A stretch of 64,000 nucleotides of DNA from DTFZ01 sp050260375 (GCA_050260375.1 JBLNCA010000049.1:1-64000), one strand, 5' to 3'; positions 1-8,355 are shown, counted from the first letter of the stretch. Numbers and translations: made by a program. The notes: generated by a model not told the origin, from the sequence alone.

Positions 1-43
1 TCAAAACCCTGATGATCTGTTCCTCTGTAAACCGCTTCTTCAT
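1..43 (-). CDS. IS3-family transposase OrfA, N-terminal 14 codons only
   Basis: The minus strand from position 43 gives ATG followed by codons for MKKRFTEEQIIRVL, the standard opening of the helix-turn-helix OrfA protein of IS3-family elements, which binds the element ends. An AGGAGTG ribosome binding site lies at a normal distance upstream (about 48-54). The gene runs off the left edge of the window, so its integrity is unknown. Confidence 0.75.
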   Translation of the reverse strand, partial: MKKRFTEEQIIRVL

Positions 44-88
44 GTTAATCACTCCTATTTTTTGTATTTTATCATATTGTGACTAACA
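1..88 (-). mobile_element. Edge of an IS3-family insertion sequence (partial)
   Basis: The first 43 bases read on the minus strand as the start of an IS3-family OrfA transposase. They are followed outward by about 45 bp of non-coding end sequence that finishes in the TG...CA style typical of the family (inner end TGTTAGTCA, read on the minus strand, at 80-88). The coding frame of the neighbouring recombinase begins exactly beyond this end. The element therefore appears to have inserted into the recombinase gene. The rest of the element lies outside the window, so the other inverted repeat and any target duplication cannot be checked. Confidence 0.7.
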
Positions 89-1218
89 TTCCTATTGACG
101 AAGTTTTTGGGGATCAGGTCATTGGATATAAAACAAAAAAGGGTAGTTCAAAATGGGCTCCATCTACAGTGCTTGGTATAATTAAGAACGAGAAATATAA
201 AGGTGATGTCATAATGGGAAAGACGTTTACCGTTGACCCAATTAGTAAACGAAGATTAGAGAATTTCGGAGAGGAAGACAAATATCAAATACATAATCAC
301 CATGAGCCGATAATAAGTGAAGAAGTATTTGAAAAGGCTCAAGAAATTCTTAAAAAGAAAGCTAAGACACTTAATAACGATGGAATAATAAAAAGGGAAA
401 AGTATAGTCGAAAATATGCTTTTAGCAGTATGCTTTGTTGCGGTTTTTGCAATAGTAACCTGTCCAGGAGAATGTGGCATAGTAGCTCGAAATATCAAAA
501 AGTAACATGGCAATGTGTAAATGCAACAAAAAAAGGGAAAACATTTTGTCCGGATAGTAAAGGCGTTCCGGAAAAAATTATTGAGGATGCATTTATAGAA
601 AGCTTTCGTATTCTATGTGGTGATAATAAAGATGTTTTGGATGAATTTTTAGAAAGAATGAAAAATGTTTTAAGCAATAGTAATGTTAATAAACAGCTAA
701 AAAAGATTGAGAAGGAAATCTTTGATTATGAAAAAAGAAAGAATAGATTAATTGATATGCTCCTTGACAAATCAATTGATAAAAAAACTCATAATGAAAA
801 GTATGCTGAAATATCAGAAAAGCTTGAATACTTATTAGATGAAAGGGAGAGGCTTCAAGAAACATCAAACGATGAGGAGAATATAAAAAGACGATTAAAT
901 GAGTTTAGATTAGCGCTTGAGCAGAACGAAATATTAGAATGCTTTGAACGGTCTGTTTTTGAAAGTATTATTGAAAAAGTAATAATTGGTGGTATTGATG
1001 AGTTTGGCAACAAAGATCCATATAAAATTACTTTTGTCTATAAAATCGGGTATACGGATGATATTGATGGTAGGAAAATTAAAGAGAGAAGGAAGAATGA
1101 GAACAAGGGAAGTATAAATAAAAACATGTGTTCATATTATAGTGACCACACACGTGGAGACAGTAGTAAGCCTCAAAAGAGTTTAAACATTATATATAGT
1201 AGAAGTGCCGATGGATAG
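79..1218 (+). pseudogene. Large serine recombinase, C-terminal part, truncated by an IS
   Basis: About 375 residues match the recombinase domain (around 15-95, including KWAPSTVLGIIKNEKYKGD), the zinc ribbon (around 115-165, CCGFC plus two later cysteines) and the C-terminal coiled coil (around 205-275) of large serine integrases. The N-terminal resolvase domain with the catalytic serine is absent. The apparent GTG start at 79 lies inside the end of the IS element, so it is an accidental start. The product cannot catalyse strand exchange by itself. The gene is AT-rich, as is common for integrases of integrative elements and prophages. It is most likely the remnant of an integrated element whose integrase was knocked out by the IS. 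Confidence 0.85.
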
Positions 1219-1430
1219 GGCACTATATGATGATTAAACTATAAAATACTACATGTTTCCGCATACGACGCCTAGTTGAACATAAGTTGACTAAATTTTG
1301 TTAAAGCAATTTAGGCCACTTATCATTAAGCTAAAATCAACATAGATATACACTGATAAAAACAAATCACTCTTTATCTCGTAATAATGTGGTGTTATAG
1401 TAGATACATCTTAAACCTCTACCAAGGGTG
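1219..1430. other. AT-rich gap with no recognised feature
   Basis: This stretch between the recombinase fragment and the next gene remnant is AT-rich. I see no convincing ORF, RNA gene or terminator in it. It may have held the attachment site of the former element, but no repeat supports that. Confidence 0.4.
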
Positions 1431-1619
1431 ATGTATGCCAAATAAGGAGTAAAAGCAACGGACGAAGGATTTAAATTTGGATTGGATTTTACCGTTGACG
1501 AAGAAGAGGTTATTAAAAAATTCTTAAAGAGTGATGATCTCAAACTTGGAGAATTTTACTTTATGGGACAAAAAACGAAGAAAGGCGCATTTGGCGTCGT
1601 AGCAGGAATTTTAATATAA
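1431..1619 (+). pseudogene. Small protein gene with a stop at codon 5
   Basis: The frame from ATG 1431 reads MYAK, then TAA at 1443-1445, then 57 more codons (GVKATDEGFKFGLDFTVDEE onward) to TAA at 1617-1619. The downstream part is acidic/lysine-rich with normal coding character, including a VIKKFLKSDD helix and a GQKTKKGAFGVV segment. A weak AAGGGTG ribosome binding site precedes the ATG. The simplest reading is a 62-residue protein killed by one substitution. Alternatively translation could start downstream after the AAGGAG at 1444-1449, but no ATG or GTG is well placed for it. I do not recognise the family. Confidence 0.45.
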
Positions 1620-1681
1620 TGATTTAACAAATAAATAAATATTGTAACCACCAGATATAACATAAGGGAGGAGTACAATAT

Positions 1682-2362
1682 ATGGGTAAGCTAATTATTC
1701 AAACATTAATAACTTTTATTCTAGGTGTAATTGTACTGGGAGTACTGTTGTTTCTGCCTGTATGGACGTTAAATTATTGGCAAGCCTGGGTTTTCATTAT
1801 TGTCTTTATGACATCGGTAAGTTTTATCGGCATTTACCTGTCTATTAAAGACCCAAAACTTCTTGAGCGACGCAAGAACATAGGGCCAAAAGCGGAAAAG
1901 AAAATACTACAAAAAATTATTATGTCTTTTGCAATTATAATAAATATCGTATTGCTGATTTTCTGTGCAGTTGACCACCGTTTTGGATGGTCTTCAGTGT
2001 CACCGTATATATCAATAGTGGGGGATGCACTGGTTGCATTTGGACTGCTCATAAACTTAATTGTATTCAAAGAAAATAGTTATGGAGCTTCTAATATTCA
2101 GACATTTGAGGGCCAAAAAGTCGTATCAACAGGCCTATATGCTCTTGTAAGAAATCCTATGTATATGGGAGTTCTGGTTATGCTAATAGGAGTACTCTTT
2201 GCATTAGGGTCATGGTCGGGTATTGGGTTTATTGTATTTTTGGTAATACCCGGTCTTATATTAAGAATCTTAGATGAAGAGAAGACCTTAAAAGAGGAGT
2301 TGTCAGGATATAAAGAGTACATGCAAAAGGTGAGATATCGTCTCATTCCGCACATCTGGTGA
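1682..2362 (+). CDS. Isoprenylcysteine/phospholipid methyltransferase-like membrane protein
   Basis: This 226-residue integral membrane protein has hydrophobic segments near residues 5-28, 34-52, 78-97, 105-126 and 163-197. The C-terminal pattern GLYALVRNPMYMG (around 152-164), then a hydrophobic hairpin, then EE-x-L-x(5)-Y-x-EYM is the SAM-binding signature of the ICMT/PEMT-like superfamily. Members methylate prenylcysteines, phospholipids or other lipids at the membrane. The substrate here cannot be told. A strong GGGAGGAG site precedes the ATG. The gene stands alone in AT-rich accessory DNA and may be cargo of the former mobile element. Confidence 0.75.
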   Translation: MGKLIIQTLITFILGVIVLGVLLFLPVWTLNYWQAWVFIIVFMTSVSFIGIYLSIKDPKLLERRKNIGPKAEKKILQKIIMSFAIIINIVLLIFCAVDHRFGWSSVSPYISIVGDALVAFGLLINLIVFKENSYGASNIQTFEGQKVVSTGLYALVRNPMYMGVLVMLIGVLFALGSWSGIGFIVFLVIPGLILRILDEEKTLKEELSGYKEYMQKVRYRLIPHIW

Positions 2363-2420
2363 GTTATAAATCCAAAGATGTTACATCATAAACAATAGTT
2401 TTAAGGTTTGGGGATAGATA

Positions 2421-2474
2421 ATGGATAAGGCTAAGATAATGGATAAGGCTAAGATAATGGATAAGGCTAAACGA
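2421..2474 (+). repeat. Three 18-bp direct repeats at a gene start
   Basis: The unit ATGGATAAGGCTAAGATA occurs at 2421-2438 and 2439-2456, with a third copy (16 of 18 bases) at 2457-2474. It encodes MDKAKI three times and supplies three successive in-frame ATG codons at the start of the VanZ-like gene. Such an array can expand or contract by slippage without changing the frame. Confidence 0.9.
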
Positions 2475-2968
2475 AACGACACTCTTACTTTCTTACTATT
2501 CATCATTTACGTATTGGTATTGATATGGATAATTCTTTTTAAACTACATTTTTCTTTTGCGGAAATGGATAGGGTAAGAAATATCAATCTGATTCCATTT
2601 CAGGGTTCTGCTTTCATTGATGCTAACAAAATTTATAACATACTTTTTTTATTCCTTTTGGAATTTATATCTGCATGTTAAAAAACAAATGGTCATTTAT
2701 AATAAAAGTTATTATTATTCTTTGTTTTAGTTTGTCTTTTGAAATTCTTCAATTTATTTTTGCAATCGGAAGAACTGACGTAATAGACTTGCTCTGCAAT
2801 ACGCTGGGTGGAATAATTGGAATTGGTATTTATGAGTTATCATTCAAAATATTAAAATGCAGAACTAATAAAGTCTTGAATATAGTTCTTTTGGTTTTAA
2901 CAGTATGTATATTATTGTTTTTCGCTTTGTTATTAACTCATTCTTTACCGCTGATAATTAATCTATAA
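2421..2968 (+). pseudogene. VanZ-like membrane protein gene split by a frameshift
   Basis: Two overlapping frames make one VanZ-family protein. The first (2421-2681) has a transmembrane helix and the VanZ motif INLIPFQGS, ending at an out-of-frame stop. The second (2675-2968) continues with the FEILQFIFAIGRTDVIDLL core and the NTLGG motif. The break lies in a run of seven T at 2644-2650. One extra T restores NILFFIPFGIYICMLKNKW, matching the family's conserved 'NI..F.PFG' segment. VanZ proteins are small membrane proteins, one of which confers low-level teicoplanin resistance; most have unknown roles. The shift could be real, a sequencing error in the homopolymer, or a reversible switch. Confidence 0.75.
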
Positions 2969-3514
2969 ACCAAGAAAATCAAGCACTAAATAAGCACAAT
3001 CCACGTTTGAACGACTGATCGTTTTGCACTGCGGTGAAAAATTTAGAAATGTACTTTAGACTAACTATCACACGTGGAGTGTGTAGTATTGATTACAAGA
3101 GCATAAACCTTTATTTTACTGGGGTTCCGGAATTACATCCATGCTGTTTACTCGACCTAAAGGGCCAAAATGCGTACATTTTTTGGGTGAACTTTAAGCT
3201 AGAAAATAGGAAGGGTTGAGTTGATAGATTAGATAACGGGCATTTTTCATAGGGTTGAGGAGACAGGATGGATGTAACCTTTAAAAACTAAGAACTGGAG
3301 GGGTGCGAAATATGACATGTGAGCAGGCAACTGGATGTACTTGGGGTTGGAGCTTTATGATAAAAATAAGCTTATTGGACTTGCTGTTCTGCTGATTGTG
3401 ATCGGATGTGGCAGATTGGTGCGGACGTATTACCTGAATATCGGAGGAAAGGGATTGCAGTGACATTATCATAAGTTAAACACAAGAATAATTTAGGATC
3501 ACATTGATAAATTC
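2969..3514. other. AT-rich gap with decayed coding remnants
   Basis: No complete gene is visible. A 61-codon frame at 3034-3219 has no family features and no ribosome binding site that I trust. A short membrane-like remnant lies at 3335-3463 (listed separately). The rest looks like eroded accessory DNA. Confidence 0.4.
3335..3463 (+). pseudogene. Short membrane-protein remnant (42 codons)
   Basis: The frame ATG 3335 to TGA 3461-3463 encodes one hydrophobic segment (NKLIGLAVLLIVIGCGRLV) flanked by charged residues. It looks like the tail of a larger membrane protein. An in-frame stop lies immediately upstream at 3320-3322. No ribosome binding site is present and no family is recognised. Confidence 0.25.
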
Positions 3515-3543
3515 TTGACAAATAGATAAAAAAACAATAAAAT
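3515..3543 (+). promoter_or_regulatory. Sigma-A-type promoter of the hydrogenase maturation operon
   Basis: TTGACA at 3515-3520, a 17-bp A-rich spacer and TAAAAT at 3538-3543 form a near-consensus promoter. It would give a leader of about 230 nt before the first gene of the operon. Confidence 0.65.
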
Positions 3544-3544
3544 T

Positions 3545-3695
3545 ATGATATGGTTGCTGAGTCAAAAGAGTAATCTTACGACAAAGCGGAAATAACAAAT
3601 TATTTCTGACGCCAAATACGAAGTTATTAGGCGGAAGGTACAGATAATTTATATATTTACCAAGAAATTTCTGCGCCTTTCGAAGGCGTATTTTT
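3545..3695 (+). promoter_or_regulatory. Leader RNA with an early terminator before the hyd operon
   Basis: Between the promoter and the first gene are several small inverted repeats (for example AAATAA/TTATTT near 3592-3607 and GCC/GGC arms near 3611-3636). A strong intrinsic terminator follows: stem TGCGCCTT (3672-3679), loop TCG, AAGGCGTA (3683-3690), then five T. A terminator about 90 bp upstream of the start codon, in an apparently uninterrupted leader, suggests attenuation. I could not match the leader to a known riboswitch class. Confidence 0.5.
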
Positions 3696-3782
3696 ATTGT
3701 GAAACAACAAGGTTCACGGGACTTAGGCAGCAATCTTCGATCGCGTGTAGGGTGGGGTTCTTATTTATTGGAGGGTTTGTAA

Positions 3783-4070
3783 ATGGAAACAAGAGTCGCT
3801 ATTATCGGTATTATTGTTGAAGATGGTGATTCTGTTGAAAAACTAAATAGTATTTTACATGATTATAGGAATTACATTATCGGTAGAATGGGTTTGCCTT
3901 GTCACGAGAAAGGTATCAGTATAATTAGTATTGCAGTTGATGCGCCTCAGGACATAATCAGTGCACTTTCAGGGAAGCTCGGAAGGCTGCCTGGGGTCAA
4001 CACAAAAGCACTTTATTCAAAAGTAACCGGTAAGACGGGTAATGAGGTATATAATGGAGAAGCTCATTGA
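3783..4070 (+). CDS. TM1266-type [FeFe]-hydrogenase system putative regulator
   Basis: This 95-residue protein begins METRVAIIGIIVEDGDSVEKLN and continues with a beta-alpha-beta pattern and IGRMGLPC. It matches the TM1266 family, small ACT/NikR-C-like proteins annotated as putative regulators of iron-only hydrogenase systems and often found in hydrogenase maturation operons. There is no DNA-binding domain, so any regulatory role would be by ligand or protein binding. A GGAGGG ribosome binding site precedes the start. The gene overlaps hydE by 17 bp, so the two are probably translationally coupled. Confidence 0.8.
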   Translation: METRVAIIGIIVEDGDSVEKLNSILHDYRNYIIGRMGLPCHEKGISIISIAVDAPQDIISALSGKLGRLPGVNTKALYSKVTGKTGNEVYNGEAH

Positions 4071-5097
4071 TAAACTTTATAAAACAAATACTCTTTCACC
4101 GGCAGAATACAAAGAACTTATTGACAACCGCAATACTGAGCTTTCGGAATATCTTTTTGAAAAAGCAAGAGCCGTCCGGGTGCAAAACTACGGATATGAT
4201 GTGTATATACGGGGGCTTATAGAGTTTACAAATTATTGCAGAAATGATTGCTATTATTGCGGTATCCGAAAAAGTAACTGTAAAGCGGAGCGGTATCGTT
4301 TGACAAAGGAACAGATTCTTGAGTGCTGCTCGGTCGGATATGATCTCGGCTTTCGTACTTTTGTGCTGCAAGGCGGAGAAGATGGGTATTATACGGATGA
4401 AAAAATGATTGATATCATCCGTTCCATCAAAACTAATTACCCAGACTGTGCTGTTACACTTTCTATAGGTGAAAAAAGTTATGAAAGCTATAAGGCGTTT
4501 TTTGATGCTGGCGCAGATCGTTACCTGCTGCGCCATGAAACTGCAAATGCCGAACATTACGGAAAGTTGCATCCCAAAACGTTGTCGCTTGATAATAGAA
4601 AGCAGTGTCTATATAACCTGAAAGACATTGGGTATCAGGTAGGATGCGGATTTATGGTGGGTTCTCCGTTTCAGACCACAGACTGCATTGTTGAGGATTT
4701 ATTGTTCATAAAAGAACTAAATCCACACATGGTCGGCATAGGACCGTTTATACCGCATCACGAAACGCCGTTTGCCAAAAGGGAAGCGGGAACTCTTGAG
4801 CTGACATTATTTTTACTTGGAATTATCCGTTTAATGCTTCCGCCTATTCTGCTCCCTGCTACCACTGCACTTGGGACAATTCACCCCAAAGGCAGGGAAC
4901 TTGGTATTCTTGCCGGAGCAAATGTAGTTATGCCCAATCTTTCACCCAAAAGCGTAAGGCAAAAATATTTGCTCTATGACAACAAAATCTGCACGGGGGA
5001 TGAAGCTGCAGAATGCCGATACTGTATGCAAAAACGGATGGAAGGTATCGGTTATCATGTGACTACCTCCCGAGGAGATCATAAATCTATCCTTTAA
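4054..5097 (+). CDS. hydE: HydE, radical SAM maturase of the [FeFe]-hydrogenase H-cluster
   Basis: HydE is a radical SAM enzyme that helps build the 2Fe subcluster, acting on the iron-cysteine product of HydG on the way to the bridging dithiomethylamine ligand. The 347-residue protein has the SAM cluster motif C62-x3-C66-x2-C69 (CRNDCYYC) in a TIM-barrel domain and is of normal length. I chose ATG 4054 (MEKLIDKL) over the upstream ATG 4042 because GAGG lies at the right distance and homologues start there. It overlaps the end of the TM1266-like gene and precedes hydG by about 60 bp. Confidence 0.95.
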   Translation: MEKLIDKLYKTNTLSPAEYKELIDNRNTELSEYLFEKARAVRVQNYGYDVYIRGLIEFTNYCRNDCYYCGIRKSNCKAERYRLTKEQILECCSVGYDLGFRTFVLQGGEDGYYTDEKMIDIIRSIKTNYPDCAVTLSIGEKSYESYKAFFDAGADRYLLRHETANAEHYGKLHPKTLSLDNRKQCLYNLKDIGYQVGCGFMVGSPFQTTDCIVEDLLFIKELNPHMVGIGPFIPHHETPFAKREAGTLELTLFLLGIIRLMLPPILLPATTALGTIHPKGRELGILAGANVVMPNLSPKSVRQKYLLYDNKICTGDEAAECRYCMQKRMEGIGYHVTTSRGDHKSIL

Positions 5098-5156
5098 AAG
5101 GATTCTATTGCTGAAGGGGAAGAAGTCTCTGACCCGAATAAGAAAGGAGTTTTATT

Positions 5157-6575
5157 ATGTACGATCCAAAATCATCCAAAGCAGAAGAATTTATTTCTCA
5201 CGAAGAAATTCTTGAAACGCTTAAGTATGCGGACAAGAACAAAAATAATACTGAGCTTATTGACAGTATCATTGAAAAGGCAAAGCTCCGCAAAGGACTT
5301 TCTCACAGGGAGGCTTCGGTATTGCTCGCTTGTGAGATTGAAGAAAAAAACAATGAAATCTATGCACTTGCCGAGCAAATTAAAAAAGATTTTTATGGCA
5401 ACCGTATTGTATTATTTGCACCTTTATACCTGTCCAACTATTGTGTAAATGGTTGCATATACTGTCCGTATCATAAGAAGAACCAACACATCACCAGAAA
5501 GAAAATGACACAGGAGGAAATCCGCCGGGAAGTTATGGCACTTCAGGATATGGGCCATAAGCGCCTTGCAATAGAATCCGGAGAAGACCCTGTAAACAAT
5601 CCTATTGAGTATATACTTGAGTGTATTGACACAATTTACAGCATCAAGCATAAAAACGGAGCAATCCGTCGTGTTAATGTCAATATTGCTGCAACCACGG
5701 TTGAAAATTATAAAAAGCTTAAAGCGGCAGGTATAGGTACTTATATACTCTTCCAGGAGACTTACCATAAGGAAAGCTATGAAAAATTGCATCCGACTGG
5801 TCCAAAGCATGATTATGCCTATCACACCGAAGCAATGGACAGAGCCATGCTTGGCGGCATAGATGATGTCGGCCTGGGTGTATTGTTTGGACTTGAAAAG
5901 TATCGCTATGAATTTGCAGCTTTGCTAATGCATGCAGAGCATCTTGAAGCGGTATTCGGAGTTGGCCCCCATACTATCAGTGTGCCAAGAATCCGTCCTG
6001 CTGATGACATTGATCCGTCGTCATTTGATAACGCAATAAATGATGATATATTCGCTAAAATTGTAGCATGCATCCGTATTTCAGTACCTTATACGGGAAT
6101 GATAGTATCAACCAGGGAAAGCAAGGCAACCAGGGAACGTGTACTTCATTTGGGTGTTTCTCAAATCAGCGGCGGCTCCAAGACAAGTGTCGGGGGATAT
6201 TACGAGCCTGAACCGGAAGATGAAAATTCTGCACAATTTGATGTAAATGACACGAGAACTCTTGATGAAGTTATAAGATGGCTGATGGAGCTTGGATACA
6301 TCCCCAGCTTTTGTACTGCCTGCTATAGAGAAGGCAGGACCGGCGACAGATTTATGAGTCTCTGTAAGAGTGGGCAGATTCAGAACTGCTGCCACCCAAA
6401 TGCTATCATGACACTTAAGGAGTATCTGGAGGATTATACCACACCAGAAACAAAGGCGGTTGGCGAGGCGCTTATTGAAAATGAGATAGGTAAAATTCCA
6501 AATGATAGGGTCAAAAAGATTGTAGAAGAAAACCTGATAAAAATTAGTAACGGAACCCGCGATTTCAGGTTTTAA
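5157..6575 (+). CDS. hydG: HydG, tyrosine lyase making CO and cyanide for the H-cluster
   Basis: HydG cleaves tyrosine to p-cresol and dehydroglycine and delivers Fe(CO)2(CN) units. The 472-residue sequence carries the radical SAM motif C96-x3-C100-x2-C103 (CVNGCIYC) and the family's C-terminal cluster motif CX2CX22C (C386, C389, C412), which holds the auxiliary 4Fe-4S cluster and its dangler iron. An AAAGGAG site lies just before ATG 5157. The gene lies between hydE and hydF. No hydrogenase structural gene is in the window, so the client enzyme must be encoded elsewhere. Confidence 0.96.
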   Translation: MYDPKSSKAEEFISHEEILETLKYADKNKNNTELIDSIIEKAKLRKGLSHREASVLLACEIEEKNNEIYALAEQIKKDFYGNRIVLFAPLYLSNYCVNGCIYCPYHKKNQHITRKKMTQEEIRREVMALQDMGHKRLAIESGEDPVNNPIEYILECIDTIYSIKHKNGAIRRVNVNIAATTVENYKKLKAAGIGTYILFQETYHKESYEKLHPTGPKHDYAYHTEAMDRAMLGGIDDVGLGVLFGLEKYRYEFAALLMHAEHLEAVFGVGPHTISVPRIRPADDIDPSSFDNAINDDIFAKIVACIRISVPYTGMIVSTRESKATRERVLHLGVSQISGGSKTSVGGYYEPEPEDENSAQFDVNDTRTLDEVIRWLMELGYIPSFCTACYREGRTGDRFMSLCKSGQIQNCCHPNAIMTLKEYLEDYTTPETKAVGEALIENEIGKIPNDRVKKIVEENLIKISNGTRDFRF

Positions 6576-6591
6576 GGGGTGGCGAAACTGC

Positions 6592-7797
6592 ATGGGACTA
6601 AATGAGACACCGTCAGCAAATCGTATTCACATAGGCTTTTTCGGTAAGAGAAACTCAGGTAAATCGAGCCTTGTAAATGCCGTTACGGGTCAGAATCTTG
6701 CTATTGTTTCCGATGTAAAAGGCACAACCACAGATCCGGTATACAAATCCATGGAACTGCTTCCTCTTGGTCCCGTTATGATCATCGATACACCTGGAAT
6801 TGATGATGAAGGAATTCTGGGAGAGCTTCGCGTAAGAAAAAGCCGCCAGGTACTTAACAAAACCGATGTTGCGGTTCTGGTAATAGATTCTGTTATTGGT
6901 AAAACAAAGGAAGATGAAGAACTGATTGCACTGTTTGGTGAAAAGAAGATCAATTATATCGTTGCCTACAATAAAGCGGATTTACTTGCACAAAAATCAC
7001 CTGAAACCGATAATTTAATTCTTGTCAGTGCCAAAACAGGGTACAACATCGAAACACTGAAGGAAAGAATTGCAGCCTTGGCTGTAACGGAAGAACCCAA
7101 ACTGAGAATAGTGGGTGACCTTATTAACCCATTGGATTTTGTTGTGCTTGTTGTACCTATTGACAAGGCTGCCCCCAAAGGACGGTTAATACTGCCTCAG
7201 CAGCAGACTATCCGTGATATTCTGGAGGCTGGTGCTACCGCTATTGTAGTAAAAGAGTCTGAATTTCGCGAAACACTTGAAAACCTCGGTAAAAAGCCAA
7301 GGCTTGTCATTACGGACAGTCAGGTGTTCGCGAAGGTGTCGGCTGAAACGCCGAAGGATATTTTTCTGACTTCCTTTTCCATTCTTTTTGCTAGATACAA
7401 AGGCAACCTTGAAATTGCCATAAAAGGTGTAAAAACGCTGGAATATCTTCAGGATGGCGACACTGTTCTCATTTCTGAAGGATGCACCCATCACCGGCAG
7501 TGCGACGACATAGGCACGGTAAAGCTGCCCCGCTGGATCAAAGATTATACCAAAAAGCAGCTGAATTTTAAATTTACATCAGGTACGGAATTCCCTGATG
7601 ATCTGTCTGAATATAAATTGATTGTTCACTGCGGCGGTTGCATGCTCAACGAAAGAGAGATGAAATACCGTCAAAAATGTGCTGCGGAGCAGCATGTGTC
7701 CATAACCAATTATGGCATCCTTATTTCATATATGCAGGGAATCTTGGAGAGAAGCATAGCCATATTCCCGCATATATTGGCGGAAATTGAGAAGTAA
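6592..7797 (+). CDS. hydF: HydF, GTPase scaffold for H-cluster assembly
   Basis: HydF carries the 2Fe precursor and passes it to the apo-hydrogenase. The 401-residue protein has a P-loop (GKRNSGKS, around 18-25), G3 DTPG (around 66-69) and NKAD (around 126-129) in its GTPase domain. The C-terminal 4Fe-4S motif is C298-x-H300 and H346-C347-x2-C350 (HCGGC). All known functional residues are present. It is the last gene of the operon, followed by a hairpin at 7809-7832. Isoleucine is coded mainly by ATT/ATC here, unlike the genes beyond 8 kb. Confidence 0.96.
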   Translation: MGLNETPSANRIHIGFFGKRNSGKSSLVNAVTGQNLAIVSDVKGTTTDPVYKSMELLPLGPVMIIDTPGIDDEGILGELRVRKSRQVLNKTDVAVLVIDSVIGKTKEDEELIALFGEKKINYIVAYNKADLLAQKSPETDNLILVSAKTGYNIETLKERIAALAVTEEPKLRIVGDLINPLDFVVLVVPIDKAAPKGRLILPQQQTIRDILEAGATAIVVKESEFRETLENLGKKPRLVITDSQVFAKVSAETPKDIFLTSFSILFARYKGNLEIAIKGVKTLEYLQDGDTVLISEGCTHHRQCDDIGTVKLPRWIKDYTKKQLNFKFTSGTEFPDDLSEYKLIVHCGGCMLNEREMKYRQKCAAEQHVSITNYGILISYMQGILERSIAIFPHILAEIEK

Positions 7798-7808
7798 TTA
7801 CATTCGTG

Positions 7809-7832
7809 AAAACCACTGATTTCAGTGGTTTT
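7809..7832 (+). terminator. Hairpin terminator after hydF
   Basis: A perfect 11-bp stem AAAACCACTGA (7809-7819) / TCAGTGGTTTT (7822-7832) with a 2-nt loop sits 11 bp after the hydF stop. The T run is built into the stem, so it can act in either direction. Confidence 0.7.
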
Positions 7833-8007
7833 GGGCTGTTTATATGGTGGCAGTATAGATGATGCAAATATATTTTTAAAATATCAGCGTGCCGGAAACA
7901 AATACTTTAAACAAAAACGCCGATAATGTGCGGTATATTAATTTTACCCAAACTGCACATAATGGGGACTCCCAGCCCGCCAGATACGGTATAAGTTTAC
8001 GGGGGGA

Positions 8008-8222
8008 AGCTTAGCGGGCGGGTGCGGAGACCCGCCCCTACGAACGGAATAGCAACATCAGCATGTGTAGGGGAGGGCTTCCACGCCCTCCCGCAATGCA
8101 TCCATGCCCTCCCGAAGGAATGCACGCCCTCTCGAGATGAATCAACGTGCGGGCGTCCGAAGGACGCCCCAACGATATGGAAGAACCGTCAGCGTGTGTA
8201 GGGGCGACCTGTGGTCGCCCGA
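8008..8222. repeat. Cluster of GC-rich dispersed palindromes
   Basis: At least four hairpins are strung along this non-coding stretch: GGGCGGGT/ACCCGCCC (8016-8037), GGGAGGGC/GCCCTCCC (about 8071-8092), GGGCGTCC/GGACGCCC (8151-8169) and GGGCGACC/GGTCGCCC (8202-8220). Two are introduced by TGTAGGGG, and part-copies (GCCCTCCCG, GCCCTCTCG) lie between. This is the look of dispersed REP-like repeats. A frame at 8104-8316 crosses them but is not a gene. Confidence 0.7.
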
Positions 8223-8279
8223 ACGTGGAGCAGAAGGGCAGAAACGCCCCTATCGGCGCGTTGCGCCGTTTACCTTGCC

Positions 8280-8316
8280 GGGGCCCTCGGCGAACATAGT
8301 TCGCTGGGGTGAGTAA
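8280..8316 (+). repeat. GGGG-type palindrome, copy A
   Basis: GGGGCCCT, then arms CGGCGAA and TTCGCTG around a CATAG loop, then GGGGTGAGTAAA. It has the same layout as the other copies (5' GGGGYCCC, stem, 3' GGGGTG plus A-rich tail). Confidence 0.6.
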
Positions 8317-8355
8317 AAGGGAAGCTTTTGACAGGATGGTAAAGGGGTGATAATT

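Larger units (their letters stand above)
7833..8350. other. Intergenic region at a base-composition boundary
   Basis: No gene is supported here. The left part (to about 7960) is AT-rich like the preceding DNA. The right part is filled by GC-rich palindromes and by one unit of the GGGG-type palindrome family at 8280-8316. Confidence 0.6.

Noticed and set aside
3034..3219. 61-codon open frame
   Set aside because: No ribosome binding site, no recognisable domain, and located in decayed AT-rich DNA.
4042..4053. Start of HydE at ATG 4042
   Set aside because: The ATG at 4054 has a better spaced GAGG and matches the usual N terminus.
8104..8316. 70-codon open frame
   Set aside because: It runs through several GC-rich palindromes, has no ribosome binding site and shows no protein-family character.
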